This document shows, piece after piece, positions 38,228-49,300 of a stretch of DNA of 64,000 nt. The stretch's first letter is position 1. Every line of letters starts with the position of its first letter. The position numbers and the translations under genes are program-made. Below the pieces are notes generated by a model. That model was given only the letters and a program-made list of their open reading frames with translations, did not search any database and had not been told where the DNA came from. Source of the stretch: Nodularia sp034931045 (GTDB lineage Bacteria; Cyanobacteriota; Cyanobacteriia; Cyanobacteriales; Nostocaceae); NCBI RefSeq assembly GCF_034931045.1, contig NZ_JAYGHH010000008.1, positions 1-64,000 on the forward strand, written 5' to 3'.

Positions 38228-40741
38228 ATGGCATGGAATTTTTGGCAATCTTCAATTGGTGTTGCTAGTATCATCACTGTTTTAGGATCTCAGCCTGTCT
38301 GGGCTACTCCTGTACTTGTAACCGCAGTGGAACTTTATGATACAGATCAAGGCTTGGAAGTTGTTTTAAGGACTCCACCCGGAGTGTCTATAGAAACTGA
38401 GTCTATTACCGTAGACAAGACCCTAACTATCATTGTTAATAATGCTCAATTCCAATTGGAACAAGGACAATTACCTGTAATTATCGATAATCCCATTCCT
38501 GATATTGCTCAGATTGTTGTCGGACAGTCTGACCCTAACACCATTGAAATTGAAGTGACAGGGGTAAATGAAATTCCTCAAGTTGATTTACTCCAGAATG
38601 GAGAGGAATTTATTGTCAATATTCCTTTTGTCACCACCAGTCAAACCCCACCAGAAACTCCAGAACCAGAGGAACCCATAGAACTAACAGTTATAGGAGA
38701 ACAAGTCCGACCAACTTATCAAGTTCCAAATTCCTCCATAGGGACTCGTACCGATACCCCAATTATTGACGTACCTCAAGCAATTCAGGTCATACCCCAA
38801 CAAGTTATTCAAGACCAAGGTACACGCAGTGTTGGAGAAGTCTTGAAAAATACTAGTAGTGCCAGCACTGGCCGGACTCCTTCCCAAGCACAAGCGTTAA
38901 ATCCTGTGATTCGTGGCTTTGAGTCGGGAAATATTTTACGTAACGGCTTACGAGACGAAACTCTCCGATTTACCAGTGACATTAGTAATGTCGAACGGGT
39001 AGAAATTCTCAAAGGGCCAGCTTCCGTACTCTTTGGGCGGGGTGATTTGGGTGGTGTAATTAACTTGGTCACAAAACAGCCTTTAGATAGACCCTATTAT
39101 GGCTTTGAGTATCAAGTAGGTCAATTTGGGTTACATCGTCCCACAATTGATTTTTCCGGTCCTTTAGATCAAAATGGCATTGCCTATCGTTTGAATGCTG
39201 GTTATCAAACTGCTGAAAGCTTTAAGAAATTTGAAAATAGTGAATCTTTCTTTATTTCACCCATTGTCAGATTAATTAGTAACGAAAATACTACCTTAAC
39301 TGCTAATCTAGAATATCTTAAATACCGCAACTTCCAAACAGCACCTGATTTACCTGCTTCGGGAACAGTTATTCCTAACCCTAATGGTAGAGTGCCACGG
39401 GACGCTAATTTAGGTGAACCATCATTGTCTGAAACTGAGACATTTGTAACTCGTTTGGGTTATCAGTTAGATCATCGTCTCAATTCTAATTGGTCGCTGA
39501 AAAGTGAACTTTCTACCTCATTTTTAGATATTCCTAAAAATACTAGCATAACTCCTATTTCTAATTCTGTGAGAGCCGATGGATTAAATAATAATGGGCG
39601 CACAGTCAGACGATTTTTGCTAGAAAATCCTACGAATTTATCTACTTTTGTCTTAAATAATAATCTCATAGGTAAATTTAAAACTGGTAGCATTGAGCAT
39701 AATTTGCTATTCGGTGTAGAAGTTTCTAGAGAGCAGACGAAAGATCAAATTGATTTTAGACAAATCAGTGCTATTGATATTTTTAATCCTGTTTATCGAC
39801 CTGAAAGTGTTTCTAGTTTTGTGATTCCCTTTGGCAATATTGATACTCGTAAGAATTCTGTGGGTATCTATGCTCAAGACCAAATTTCACTATCGCAAAA
39901 TATTATTTTAGTTCTGGGGGGACGTTTAGATTTTTCTCACCAAAAATACGAAGATTTGCTGTCTGCCTCAGAAAGTTTTGAACGTAACGATACAGTTTTT
40001 AGCCCCCGTGTGGGAGTTGTAATTAAGCCCAGGGAAAACCTTTCACTATACGCTAGTTACAGTCAATCATTTTCACCCGTGATTGGTAGAACTAGGGTTT
40101 TAGTCAATGAACAGACGGGACAAAGTATTATTGGCGAACCCTTTGAACCAGAAAGGGGAACTCAGTACGAAATTGGTTTGAAGGCTAATTTGTTAGGCGA
40201 TCGCCTTTCCACCACCCTAGCATTCTATAATTTAGAACGCACCAATGTAGCAGCCCAAGGACTCAGTGAACCCCTATCACAAATTCAAATCGGTAAGCAA
40301 CGCAGCCAAGGTATAGAATTAGATGTTGCTGGTGAAATTCTCCCTGGTTGGAACATCACAGCCAGTTACGCTTATACAGATACCAAAATTCTCGAAGATA
40401 GCCGCCCTGAATTTCAAGATAAGCAATTACAAAATGTTCCTAAAAATGCTTTTGGCTTATGGAGTAGCTATGAATTCCAATCAGGAAATTTCAAAGGTTT
40501 AGGGTTAGGCTTGGGTGTGTTCACTCAGGGAGAACGTCAAGGGGACTTACGCAATACCTTTACATTACCTAGTTATTGGCGTACAGATGCCTCTATTTTT
40601 TATCGCCGGGATAAATTCCGTGCTGCTATTAACATCCAAAATTTATTTGATCAAAATTATTGGGAAGGGGCGCGGGATATTGTGCGGATAGTTCCAGGCG
40701 CGCCGTTTACTTTAACTGGTAATATTTCTTGGGAATTTTAA
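38228..40741 (+). CDS. TonB-dependent siderophore-type outer-membrane receptor with AMIN domain
   Basis: 837 residues. Signal peptide (cleavage near PVWA|TP), then an AMIN domain (about 28-135, VTAVELYDTDQGLEVVLRTP). A Pro-rich linker leads to a plug domain (about 160-300) with DVPQAIQVIPQQVIQDQG, VERVEILKGPASVLFGRG and GGVINLVTKQP. A 22-strand-type barrel ends in ISWEF with the terminal Phe of outer-membrane proteins. The plug motifs are those of FhuA/FpvA-like ferric-siderophore receptors. The AMIN-receptor fusion is common in cyanobacteria. The gene is followed by an MFS exporter and lies within a hybrid biosynthetic neighbourhood, so its ligand could be the product made here; this is inference. 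No clear Fur box was seen upstream. Confidence 0.92.
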   Translation: MAWNFWQSSIGVASIITVLGSQPVWATPVLVTAVELYDTDQGLEVVLRTPPGVSIETESITVDKTLTIIVNNAQFQLEQGQLPVIIDNPIPDIAQIVVGQSDPNTIEIEVTGVNEIPQVDLLQNGEEFIVNIPFVTTSQTPPETPEPEEPIELTVIGEQVRPTYQVPNSSIGTRTDTPIIDVPQAIQVIPQQVIQDQGTRSVGEVLKNTSSASTGRTPSQAQALNPVIRGFESGNILRNGLRDETLRFTSDISNVERVEILKGPASVLFGRGDLGGVINLVTKQPLDRPYYGFEYQVGQFGLHRPTIDFSGPLDQNGIAYRLNAGYQTAESFKKFENSESFFISPIVRLISNENTTLTANLEYLKYRNFQTAPDLPASGTVIPNPNGRVPRDANLGEPSLSETETFVTRLGYQLDHRLNSNWSLKSELSTSFLDIPKNTSITPISNSVRADGLNNNGRTVRRFLLENPTNLSTFVLNNNLIGKFKTGSIEHNLLFGVEVSREQTKDQIDFRQISAIDIFNPVYRPESVSSFVIPFGNIDTRKNSVGIYAQDQISLSQNIILVLGGRLDFSHQKYEDLLSASESFERNDTVFSPRVGVVIKPRENLSLYASYSQSFSPVIGRTRVLVNEQTGQSIIGEPFEPERGTQYEIGLKANLLGDRLSTTLAFYNLERTNVAAQGLSEPLSQIQIGKQRSQGIELDVAGEILPGWNITASYAYTDTKILEDSRPEFQDKQLQNVPKNAFGLWSSYEFQSGNFKGLGLGLGVFTQGERQGDLRNTFTLPSYWRTDASIFYRRDKFRAAINIQNLFDQNYWEGARDIVRIVPGAPFTLTGNISWEF

Positions 40742-40815
40742 CCAGGATATTAAAAGTGCATCATTACAAAGAAATGGTATTTTTTGGCTTTGCTGAGTGG
40801 GAATATGAATTTTTT

Positions 40816-40843
40816 GCACGCAGAGGCACTCCAGGCGCGGAGA
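40816..40843. repeat. Dispersed repeat between receptor and MFS genes
   Basis: gcacgcagaggcactccagg then cgcggaga, a copy of the family also found at PKS gene junctions. It lies in the 180-bp spacer between the receptor and the MFS gene. Confidence 0.6.
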
Positions 40844-40921
40844 GTTAGAGTTTTAGAGGTGGAATTTTTGAATTTTATACTTGTATTTAGCAATGCTACT
40901 TTTTTAATTATGAATTAGATC

Positions 40922-42229
40922 ATGCGAACTTTTTTGATCATCTGGTTGGGGCAAATAGCATCGACTATTGGCAGTTTTATGACAGTATTTGCCCTGACAA
41001 TTTGGGTCTGGGATAAAACAGGTTCCGCAACAGCTTTAGCATTAGTGGGTTTTTTCTCGCAGTTACCTAAAGTGCTGATTACTACTTTTGCTGGTATTGC
41101 TGTGGATAGATTTAATCGTCGCTTATTGATGATTTTGGCGGAAGTTGTTGCTATGTTATGCACTCTAACCATAGCCATGCTTTACCTCAATCAACAATTA
41201 GAGGTGTGGCATTTATATTTAATTGTGACGCTGTACGGCGGCTTTGGACAACTACAACTTCTAGCTTATTCTGCTTCCATTTCCCTACTCGTTCCCAAGG
41301 AACAATTTACCCGTGCTGAAAGTTTGGGGTCTGCGGTTAAATACAGTGCTGCAATTTTTGCTCCCGCTTTAGCAGGGTTTCTCTATCCACGTGTGGGGGT
41401 GCAAGGTATTTTTTGGATTGATTTAGCAACTTTTGCTACGTCTTTTTTCACATTGCTAATTGTCACAATTCCTCAGCCTGTGATAGAAAAAGTTAATACT
41501 AATCACACTGAAAGTAATTGGGAAAAACTGACATTTGGATTCCGCTACATTTGGGCTAATCCATCTTTAACGGCCATGGCGATCGCCTTTACTTTATTTG
41601 CCTTTCCCAATGATATCAGTAAAGCTCTCTACAGTCCGATGCTTCTGGCGCGTACAGGTGGTAATTCCGAAATTCTGGGGACTGTCACCAGTGCTGCGGG
41701 GATTGGTGGTGTGATTGGGGCGTTAATTCTGAGTATTTGGGGAGGTTTCCATCGTCGCATTCACGGAATGTTACTTGGTTTTATCGGCTATGGTTTTTTT
41801 AGAACAATTCTCGGTCTTGGGCAAACATTACCAATCTGGATAATTACTCATTTTTTGGCATCGTTACTTATTCCTTTATTCTATAGTTCTAGTAACGCCA
41901 TTTGGTACGCCAAAGTTCCCCCCTCTTTACAAGGACGAGTTCTAGCCGCAGATCAACTGATTGGGGTGACGGTTTCAGCGACGACATTTTTAGTTGCGGG
42001 ATTTCTCGCAGATCGAATTTTTGAACCAGCGATGAGTCCTACTGGGAGTTTAGCTCCTATTTTCGGCAACATCTTTGGTACTGAAACTGGCGCAGGTATT
42101 ACTTTATTATTTGTCACCATGACTATCTGCACAGTTTTGGTGGGGGTTTTTGGTTACAACTGGCGGACTTTACGACAAGTAGAGGATTTAATTCCAGATC
42201 AGAAACTTCCTGAAATTCCCCCATCTTAA
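40922..42229 (+). CDS. MFS transporter (DHA3/EntS-like exporter)
   Basis: 435 residues with about twelve hydrophobic segments. The N-terminus runs straight into helix 1 (FLIIWLGQIASTIGSFMTVFAL), and the cytoplasmic loop between helices 2 and 3 has GIAVDRFNRRLLM, the MFS motif A region. Family features (435 aa, GQxxSxxGS start) match DHA3-type exporters, which include enterobactin exporter EntS and macrolide pumps. The position right after a siderophore-type receptor suggests export of a small molecule whose ferric form the receptor takes up. The substrate is not shown by the sequence. The Calx-beta gene at 42296 follows after 66 bp. Confidence 0.85.
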   Translation: MRTFLIIWLGQIASTIGSFMTVFALTIWVWDKTGSATALALVGFFSQLPKVLITTFAGIAVDRFNRRLLMILAEVVAMLCTLTIAMLYLNQQLEVWHLYLIVTLYGGFGQLQLLAYSASISLLVPKEQFTRAESLGSAVKYSAAIFAPALAGFLYPRVGVQGIFWIDLATFATSFFTLLIVTIPQPVIEKVNTNHTESNWEKLTFGFRYIWANPSLTAMAIAFTLFAFPNDISKALYSPMLLARTGGNSEILGTVTSAAGIGGVIGALILSIWGGFHRRIHGMLLGFIGYGFFRTILGLGQTLPIWIITHFLASLLIPLFYSSSNAIWYAKVPPSLQGRVLAADQLIGVTVSATTFLVAGFLADRIFEPAMSPTGSLAPIFGNIFGTETGAGITLLFVTMTICTVLVGVFGYNWRTLRQVEDLIPDQKLPEIPPS

Positions 42230-42258
42230 ATATTTCTACTCTCCATATTAAGCACTAT

Positions 42259-42563
42259 CAAGTTTGAAACTAACCGAATATTTCGCCAAAATATCATGAC
42301 AACAATCAAGTTCACAACCAATACGACAACCCTCATAGAAACTGAAGAAACTATACTTACCTTCAGATTTGAATTAAGTGAGCCACCACCAGCAGCAGGT
42401 ATAAGAGTTTATCTCTTGGGTAATGTTCCCCAATCCTTAACTCAATTAGATTTGTTTGCCATCAGCGCCACTGGTGGCAGTAGCCCACAAGGAGACTTTG
42501 ACTTTTCCGGGTTCTTCTTTAACATTACATCCCAAGTTGCAACTGTCAGTGCGCCCATTTTTG
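42259..42563. repeat. 305-bp direct duplication, copy 1
   Basis: 37 bp upstream plus the first 268 bp of the coding sequence at 42296 are repeated at 46042-46346, with a single mismatch seen (gaaac/gaaat) upstream of the ATG. Beyond this point the two genes diverge rapidly. Confidence 0.85.
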
Positions 42564-45205
42564 TAGACGGAGATCCAGAAGGACAGCAAACGGTAGTTTA
42601 TACTCTCCAACCTGATGCAGCATATACAGTTGATCCGAGTTTTAGTGCGGTGACAGTGAATTTCTACGACAATCCCAGTCAGGTTCCAGCACCCCCACCA
42701 GTAAATGACCCACCAATAGCAGTTAATGACAGCTACACCACAAATGCAGGTCAGCAATTAGTAGTGGATGTAGCTAATGGTGTTTTGAGTAACGATACAG
42801 ATGCTCAAGCCGACCCTTTAACAGCCACCGTGGTACAAGCACCCAGTAATGGGAGTTTGACCTTAAATGCTAATGGTTCATTTACTTATACACCCAATGG
42901 CAATTTCTCCGGTACAGATAGCTTTACATATCTTGCTAATGATGGCAAGGTCAATTCAACTGCGGCCACAGTCAGCATTACTGTAAATGCTCCAGCAACT
43001 CAGCCCACAATCAGCTTTACCGCCAGCCCCAATACTTTAGTTGAGGCTAATAACGACAGTATTGTTTTAACATTTCAATTAAGCGCCGCACCTCCAGAAG
43101 CAGGATTAGAAATTACATTTGATAGTGGGTTAGAGCGATCGCTTGCCGAATTTGACGTTTTTGCCGCATCATACGATGGAGTCCAATTTTTAAGAGCTAA
43201 TGCCACTTCCAGTGCTGTAACTGTCAGATTACTCCAGCAAACAGCAACCATTACTCTCCCCCTCTTTAAAGATGAAGTCCCAGAAGATCCAAAAACCTTT
43301 ACTTACACACTTAGCCCCGTAGCAGGTTACGATTTTGTACCGGGTGAAGATGCAATTACCTTTACCATCAACGATACATCAACAGTGAGGGAATTACTTG
43401 TAGTTGGTTTCACAGCTAGTCCAGTAGTGACTGAAGAAGAGGGTCCCGGCTTAGTGCTGATATTTAACACCCAAGGCATTATTCCAGCAGAAGGCATGAT
43501 CGTCAGTGTTGGAGGGGATTTTAGAGCCTCCTCTCTAGCACAAGGACTACAATTTGAGCAACGGATAGAGTCAGAAGGAATTGAATATCTAGCTTTCAAT
43601 AGTGACACTCAAGCTTATGAGTTCCGGCTAACACGAGCCAATACTACCATTACTATTCCTGTCATTGATAACATAGTAGAAGAAGCAGACACCACCTACA
43701 CTTACCAACTATTAGCAAATGAAGCATACATTATCGATTCAAAGGCAGCATCAGCAAATATAACTTATGTGGATGGTGTACCTGGTGGAGTGGGTCCAGT
43801 GGTCAGTATCTCCACAGAACAAACTACAATCCAGGAAGGAGATATTTTCACCCTTAATTTTAGCGTTGATGGTGAAATTCCCCCCACAGGATTGATATTG
43901 TATGTGTTGAGTCCAACCCCAAATCCATTGGGTGAGTTCCAGATATTAAATACAGCAGGACTAGCCAATTTACCAGAAACAGATAGCACTGGTAATGGTT
44001 TCTTTGTCACTTTAACCCAATCAACTGCTTCTCTGGCATTGCAGGTACTTGATGATGATCCTAATCAACAATTAAAAACCTTAATCTTCAATCTAGTCAA
44101 TGGAGAACAGTATGAAGTTAATTCCGATGCTGGCGGTGTTACTTTGACCCTCGGAAATACTAACCCTGTAGAAAATACTAACCCCAGCCTCCAGCAAATA
44201 TCGGATACTGTTTTTCAGATCCAAGGCCGTGATCAGCCAAAATTACAAATTTCCCTACTAGACCGCAATTCTGATCAAGTCAACGAGCTGGGTGTATTTG
44301 TCGTTGATGATCACCAAGGAACTATCAATGGCATAGCACCCAATTCTCCAGGATACACCCAAGCTGCATTGGAGAGAGCAAAAGTTATCTTCTCTGTTCT
44401 GTCTGATCCACCCAATGGATTTAATCAAACCAATTTAAGCCGCTTAGTAGAGTTTAATTCAGGAGACCAACTCAGATTTTTCTTAGTTAAAAATACTACC
44501 ATTGATGCCGTAAGTTCTGGCTCAAGTCCTCTATCAGCAATAATTTTTGGCGCACCTTCAACCCAAAAAATAGAAACACTTAGTGATGGGACTTACAAAA
44601 TCTCCTGGGAAGGTGGTAGTGGTGTTGATGATTTCAGAGATTTAGTGGTCCAAGCCTCAGCTACCAACACATTTTTACCATTAGGTACTAGACTGCAAAA
44701 CAACCCCCAAGGAGAACTGATTGATTTCCGAGAAATCACAGGTCAGGTACGGGCTGAGTTTATATTAAGCCGAGAAGCTAACTTTGACAATTTGATTGGA
44801 TTTTACAAAATCGTTGATGTTGATGGTGGTATTGATATTGATGGTAATGGTATTGTGGATTTCCGCCCTGGAGACGCAGGTTATACAAAAGCTGCTATCG
44901 AAAACCGGATTGTCGGTCTGGATATGACGGTCAACAATCAAGGAACTGCAACTTTGATCACCAACCTAGATGGCGGTGAAATCTATGCGCCATTTATTAT
45001 TGCCAATGGCAGACCAGAAGCTATCTTAGATAATAATCCTAATAACGACCCCTCAGTTTACTTCGCTTTTGTCGGTGCTAATCCTGGTAGAGTAGATCAT
45101 ATAAGGCTTTTAGGCAATAATATCTGGGGGTTTGAGGATTTACCACTGGGAGGTGATCTCGATTATAATGATATAGTTGTGCAGGGAAATTTTAGTCAGG
45201 CTTAG
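42296..45205 (+). CDS. Secreted Calx-beta / tandem-95 / DUF4114-like protein
   Basis: 969 residues, acidic, no signal peptide. Calx-beta-like units (about 1-125, 235-360, 370-490, 495-615) each show the pattern FELSEPPP...V.VYLxG. A cadherin-like tandem-95 unit (about 138-232) reads NDSYTTNAGQQL...GVLSNDTDA...FTYTPNGNFSGTDSF. The C-terminal 340 residues hold two DUF4114-like segments (DGTYKISWEGGSGVDDFRD; GFEDLPLGGDLDYNDIVV). Such proteins lacking Sec signals are usually type 1 secretion substrates, and a matching transporter is encoded at 33198-37947. The first 89 residues match those of the protein at 46079. It is probably a calcium-binding surface or matrix adhesin; the binding partner is unknown. 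Confidence 0.85.
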   Translation: MTTIKFTTNTTTLIETEETILTFRFELSEPPPAAGIRVYLLGNVPQSLTQLDLFAISATGGSSPQGDFDFSGFFFNITSQVATVSAPIFVDGDPEGQQTVVYTLQPDAAYTVDPSFSAVTVNFYDNPSQVPAPPPVNDPPIAVNDSYTTNAGQQLVVDVANGVLSNDTDAQADPLTATVVQAPSNGSLTLNANGSFTYTPNGNFSGTDSFTYLANDGKVNSTAATVSITVNAPATQPTISFTASPNTLVEANNDSIVLTFQLSAAPPEAGLEITFDSGLERSLAEFDVFAASYDGVQFLRANATSSAVTVRLLQQTATITLPLFKDEVPEDPKTFTYTLSPVAGYDFVPGEDAITFTINDTSTVRELLVVGFTASPVVTEEEGPGLVLIFNTQGIIPAEGMIVSVGGDFRASSLAQGLQFEQRIESEGIEYLAFNSDTQAYEFRLTRANTTITIPVIDNIVEEADTTYTYQLLANEAYIIDSKAASANITYVDGVPGGVGPVVSISTEQTTIQEGDIFTLNFSVDGEIPPTGLILYVLSPTPNPLGEFQILNTAGLANLPETDSTGNGFFVTLTQSTASLALQVLDDDPNQQLKTLIFNLVNGEQYEVNSDAGGVTLTLGNTNPVENTNPSLQQISDTVFQIQGRDQPKLQISLLDRNSDQVNELGVFVVDDHQGTINGIAPNSPGYTQAALERAKVIFSVLSDPPNGFNQTNLSRLVEFNSGDQLRFFLVKNTTIDAVSSGSSPLSAIIFGAPSTQKIETLSDGTYKISWEGGSGVDDFRDLVVQASATNTFLPLGTRLQNNPQGELIDFREITGQVRAEFILSREANFDNLIGFYKIVDVDGGIDIDGNGIVDFRPGDAGYTKAAIENRIVGLDMTVNNQGTATLITNLDGGEIYAPFIIANGRPEAILDNNPNNDPSVYFAFVGANPGRVDHIRLLGNNIWGFEDLPLGGDLDYNDIVVQGNFSQA

Positions 45206-46078
45206 AACCACACCAATTGCAAATATTTTTTTGGCATTGGGTTTACACCCGCAAAACGACCCAATTTGGATTTATGCAAAATTTGCACAAACCACCATAC
45301 TCATCCAGAAATATAGGAATCCGGTTTAATTTATGAAGAAAATTAAGTACCGTGGTGGAATCACAAGCCTAAAATAGTACATTATGCAAAAATAGCAAGT
45401 ATTGATTTATCTCAATTTTCTCAAAAATCTCTGGCAACATTTTAGCCCTGCCACGCCATTACTAGTTGGTCAGCGTAAAGCACAGGCTACGCTAACAATA
45501 ATCAAATTGCAGTGCTATATGTTCATTAAAAAAATCTTTTTAGAAATGTATCATTCATGTTTGCAATTAATTGCCGATAGTGCTATGATTCTCAGATAGT
45601 TCAGCTTATTAAAAATAAGTTGCAATAAATGAACTCTAATATTCTCCACTGTCTTCAACAAGGTGTGCAGTAATTTCTTTGCTATCCAGTAAACTGTGAC
45701 TAATTAGAGCATCACACGTTAATTTCTTCCTCACTATCATCATCCTAACTCAGCCTCGAAGTATGATCTCTCAGTAATGATTTAGATGCAAAAATTATTC
45801 TGAACTTAAATTACCTTTGAGACTAGTGCAGGTAAGATAGTTGGTCTAAGTAAAATCTTGAAGACAACAGTTTAATTGATCGCAAAAAATAGATGGTGTG
45901 GTTACGTTATTCGCTACCTGAAGAACTGTATCTGTCACAATTCTAACTGATAAATATGCAGTTGAATTATGACTTTTAGACAAAAGAAAACTTCAAACCT
46001 CTTCAGTTTGTAGAGAAATACCAAGCCAGTTTTTTGTAGCGCAAGTTTGAAATTAACCGAATATTTCGCCAAAATATC
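45206..46078. other. Intergenic region between the two Calx-beta genes
   Basis: 873 bp. It has an inverted repeat attgggt/acccaat (45236-45265) after the first gene and a solitary MITE end (45313-45327). A 65-residue frame at 45402 lacks any sign of being real. The last 37 bp belong to the 305-bp duplication. Confidence 0.5.
45313..45327. repeat. Solitary MITE end
   Basis: ataggaatccggttt is the inverted form of the right end of the MITE-like copies at 32221, 37970 and 56343. No partner end was found within the next few hundred bases, so it is probably a decayed or excised copy. Confidence 0.55.
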
Positions 46079-46346
46079 ATGACAACAATCAAGTTCACAA
46101 CCAATACGACAACCCTCATAGAAACTGAAGAAACTATACTTACCTTCAGATTTGAATTAAGTGAGCCACCACCAGCAGCAGGTATAAGAGTTTATCTCTT
46201 GGGTAATGTTCCCCAATCCTTAACTCAATTAGATTTGTTTGCCATCAGCGCCACTGGTGGCAGTAGCCCACAAGGAGACTTTGACTTTTCCGGGTTCTTC
46301 TTTAACATTACATCCCAAGTTGCAACTGTCAGTGCGCCCATTTTTG
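46042..46346. repeat. 305-bp direct duplication, copy 2
   Basis: Matches 42259-42563 at a constant offset of 3783 bp, covering the 5' leader and the first 89 codons of the second Calx-beta gene. Confidence 0.85.
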
Positions 46347-49300
46347 CCGATGGGAATCCAGAAGGACAGCAAACGGTAGTTTACACTCTCCAATCTGATG
46401 CAGCATATACAGTTGATCCGAGTTTTAGTGCGGTGACAGTGAACTTCTACGACGATCCCAGTCAGGTTCCAGCACCGCCACCAGTAAATGACCCACCAGT
46501 GGCAGTCAACGACAGCTACACCACAAATGCAGGTCAACAATTGGTAATAGCTGCGGCTAATGGTGTGTTAAGTAATGATACTGATGCTCAATCTGATCCA
46601 TTAACCGCCGCAGTAGTAGCAGCACCCAGTAACGGGACGCTCAGTTTCAATGCTGATGGTTCATTTGCTTACACACCCAATACAGGATTTATTGGTACAG
46701 ATAGCTTTACATATCTTGCTAATGACAGTCAGGTAGATTCTGATCCGGCCACAGTTAGCATCACTGTTAACCCCCCACCAATTACGCCCACAATTAGCTT
46801 TACCGCCAGCCCCAATACTTTAGTTGAAGCCAACCAAGACAGTACTGTTTTAACGTTTCAACTCAGCGAACCGCCCCCAGTAGGAGGGTTGGAAGTTACA
46901 TTTGATAGTGGGGTAGAGCGATCGCTTGCCGAATTTGACGTTTTTGCCGCATCATTCGATGGGGTGAGATTTTTAAGAGCTAATGCTACTTCCAGTGCTG
47001 TAACTGTTAGATTACTCCAGCAAACAGCAACCATTACTCTCCCTCTTTTTAAAGATGAAGTAGCAGAAGATCCAAAAACCTTTACTTACACACTTAGCCC
47101 TGTACCTGGGTACGATTTTGTTCCCGGTGAAAACGCAGTAACATTTACAATAATCGACGTTCCCCCTGCACCAGTAGTTAGCTTCACAGCATCACCAGAG
47201 ATAGTAAACGAAGCAGAAGGAACAATCCTCACATTAACCTTCAACACCACAGGCGATATTCCCGCAGAAGGAATTACCGTGCGTCTTCAAGGTGATGTTG
47301 CCAACATCATGAGGCAGTTTACCGCCGCCCAAGTACGATTTGATGCCGCAGCGAATGTCTTCTACCGCTTTGACCGTCCGTTGGTAGAGACTGGAGTGAC
47401 AGGGGGAACATTGGATCTATTTGCCCTAGAAACAGACCTGAGCAGCTTCACCTTTACCATCCTCGAACCAACGGCAACAATCAGCCTCCCTGTCTTAAAC
47501 GACATCTTAGAAGAAAGTGACGCTACCTTTACCTACACCCTAGAGCCAGGAGAAGGTTACACAGTAGATCCTCTAGCCAGTTCTGCCAGCTTCACGGTGA
47601 CTGATGGAATACCCGGAGGAGTAGGACCAGTAGTGAGTGTTTCTGCCACTCCCACCACCCTGTTTGAATCAGAACAAACAGCCCTTACCATCACCTTTAC
47701 CCTCGATAGCCCACCCCCAGAAGGTGGCGTTGTTGTTTATCTAGATAGTGGTGTACCCCGCTCCATTGCCCAATTTGATGTAACGGTGGATAACCCCCGT
47801 AATCCTGAAGATACTCTCAATCCCGTTGGTTTAACTACCACAGGTGGCACAATCGCCGGCACAAATGAATTTGTCAGTGCTGTACTTTTCCGCATCACCG
47901 AGCAGACAGCAACGATTACAGTGCCGGTGTTTAATAACGGTGAAATCGACGGACCACGGACTTTTACTTATACCCTCCTCGATGGTGAGCAGTATCAAGT
48001 TAACCCCGATGCCAGTGCTGTCACCATCACCATTGATGACATCATGACAAATATTGAATTACCACTTGTTGGTTTGACAGCCAGCCCAGTAGTCAGTGAA
48101 GCAGATGGACCTGGCTTAGTGCTGTTCTTCAATGCCCAAGGCATTATCCCAGAAGAAGGAATAGTAGTTAGCGTTGGTGGCGACTTGCGCACCTCAGCAG
48201 TGGCTCAAGGGTTGCAATTCCGGCAAGTGGTGGAGTCAGAAGGTGTGGAATATCTCCGCTTTAACCGTGATACCCAAGTTTATGAGTTCCGCTTAACCCA
48301 AGGTAACGCTACTGTTACCATTCCCGTCTTCGATGACATAGTAGAAGAAGCAGACACCACCTACACTTATGAACTGTTAGCAGGTGACACCTACAGAGTA
48401 GACCCCGCAGCTAGTTCCGTAGATGTTACCTATGTAGATGGTGTTCCTGGTGGTATTGGTCCAGTTGTCAGCATCTCCACTGAGCAGACCGCACTGTATG
48501 AAGGTGATACCCTGACAGTTAACTTCAGTGTAGATGGCGAAATCCCAGAGGGTGGCTTGCAAGTATTTGTCCTCAGCCCCACCAGAGGCACATTAGGTGA
48601 GTTCGTAATCTTTAACCCAGATGGCACACCTGCTGTGACTTGGGAAGGAATTGCTGGTTTCCCAACTCCAGATGGTACTGGTGGCGGTTTCTTTGTCACC
48701 TTGACTGAATCCACTGCTTCCTTGAGCTTACAGGTGTTTGATGATGGTCCCAATGAAGGGATTAAAAACATCACCTTCAATTTGGTGGATGGGGAATTGT
48801 ATGAAGTTAACCCTGATGCTGGTAGTGTCGCACTCACCATTAGTGATGCCCCAACCAATCCCGTTGGTGATGCTGGTGACAACATCTTGGTTGGCACTTT
48901 TGGGAACGATAGTTTATTTGGTGGTGCTGGTAACGATATCCTCTATGGTGGTGGTGGCGATGACTACCTGTTTGGTGGTGCTGGTGATGACACCCTATTT
49001 GGAGGTGACGGGAATGATGCACTATTTGGCGGTAATGGTAACGACAGTTTATTTGGTGGTGCTGGTAATGACTACTTATATGGCGGTCTCGGTAATAACC
49101 TACTAGATGGAGGTGAGGGTAACGATATACTCTATGCTGGTAATGGTAATAACACTATACTGGGTGGTGCTGGTGATGACATTATCTACAGTGGCTCCGG
49201 TCAAAACCTCGTTGACGCTGGTTCTGGCAATGACATCATTTTCTTAAATGGTGGTCAAGATACTGTTGTGATTGCTCAACGTGAGGGGGTTGATACTATC

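Noticed and set aside
45402..45599. 65-residue frame between the adhesin genes
   Set aside because: No conserved features, starts without a ribosome-binding site, lies in AT-rich spacer DNA.
48890..49240. CRISPR-like or minisatellite array
   Set aside because: The regular repeats are codons for RTX nonapeptides within one open frame, not spaced direct repeats.
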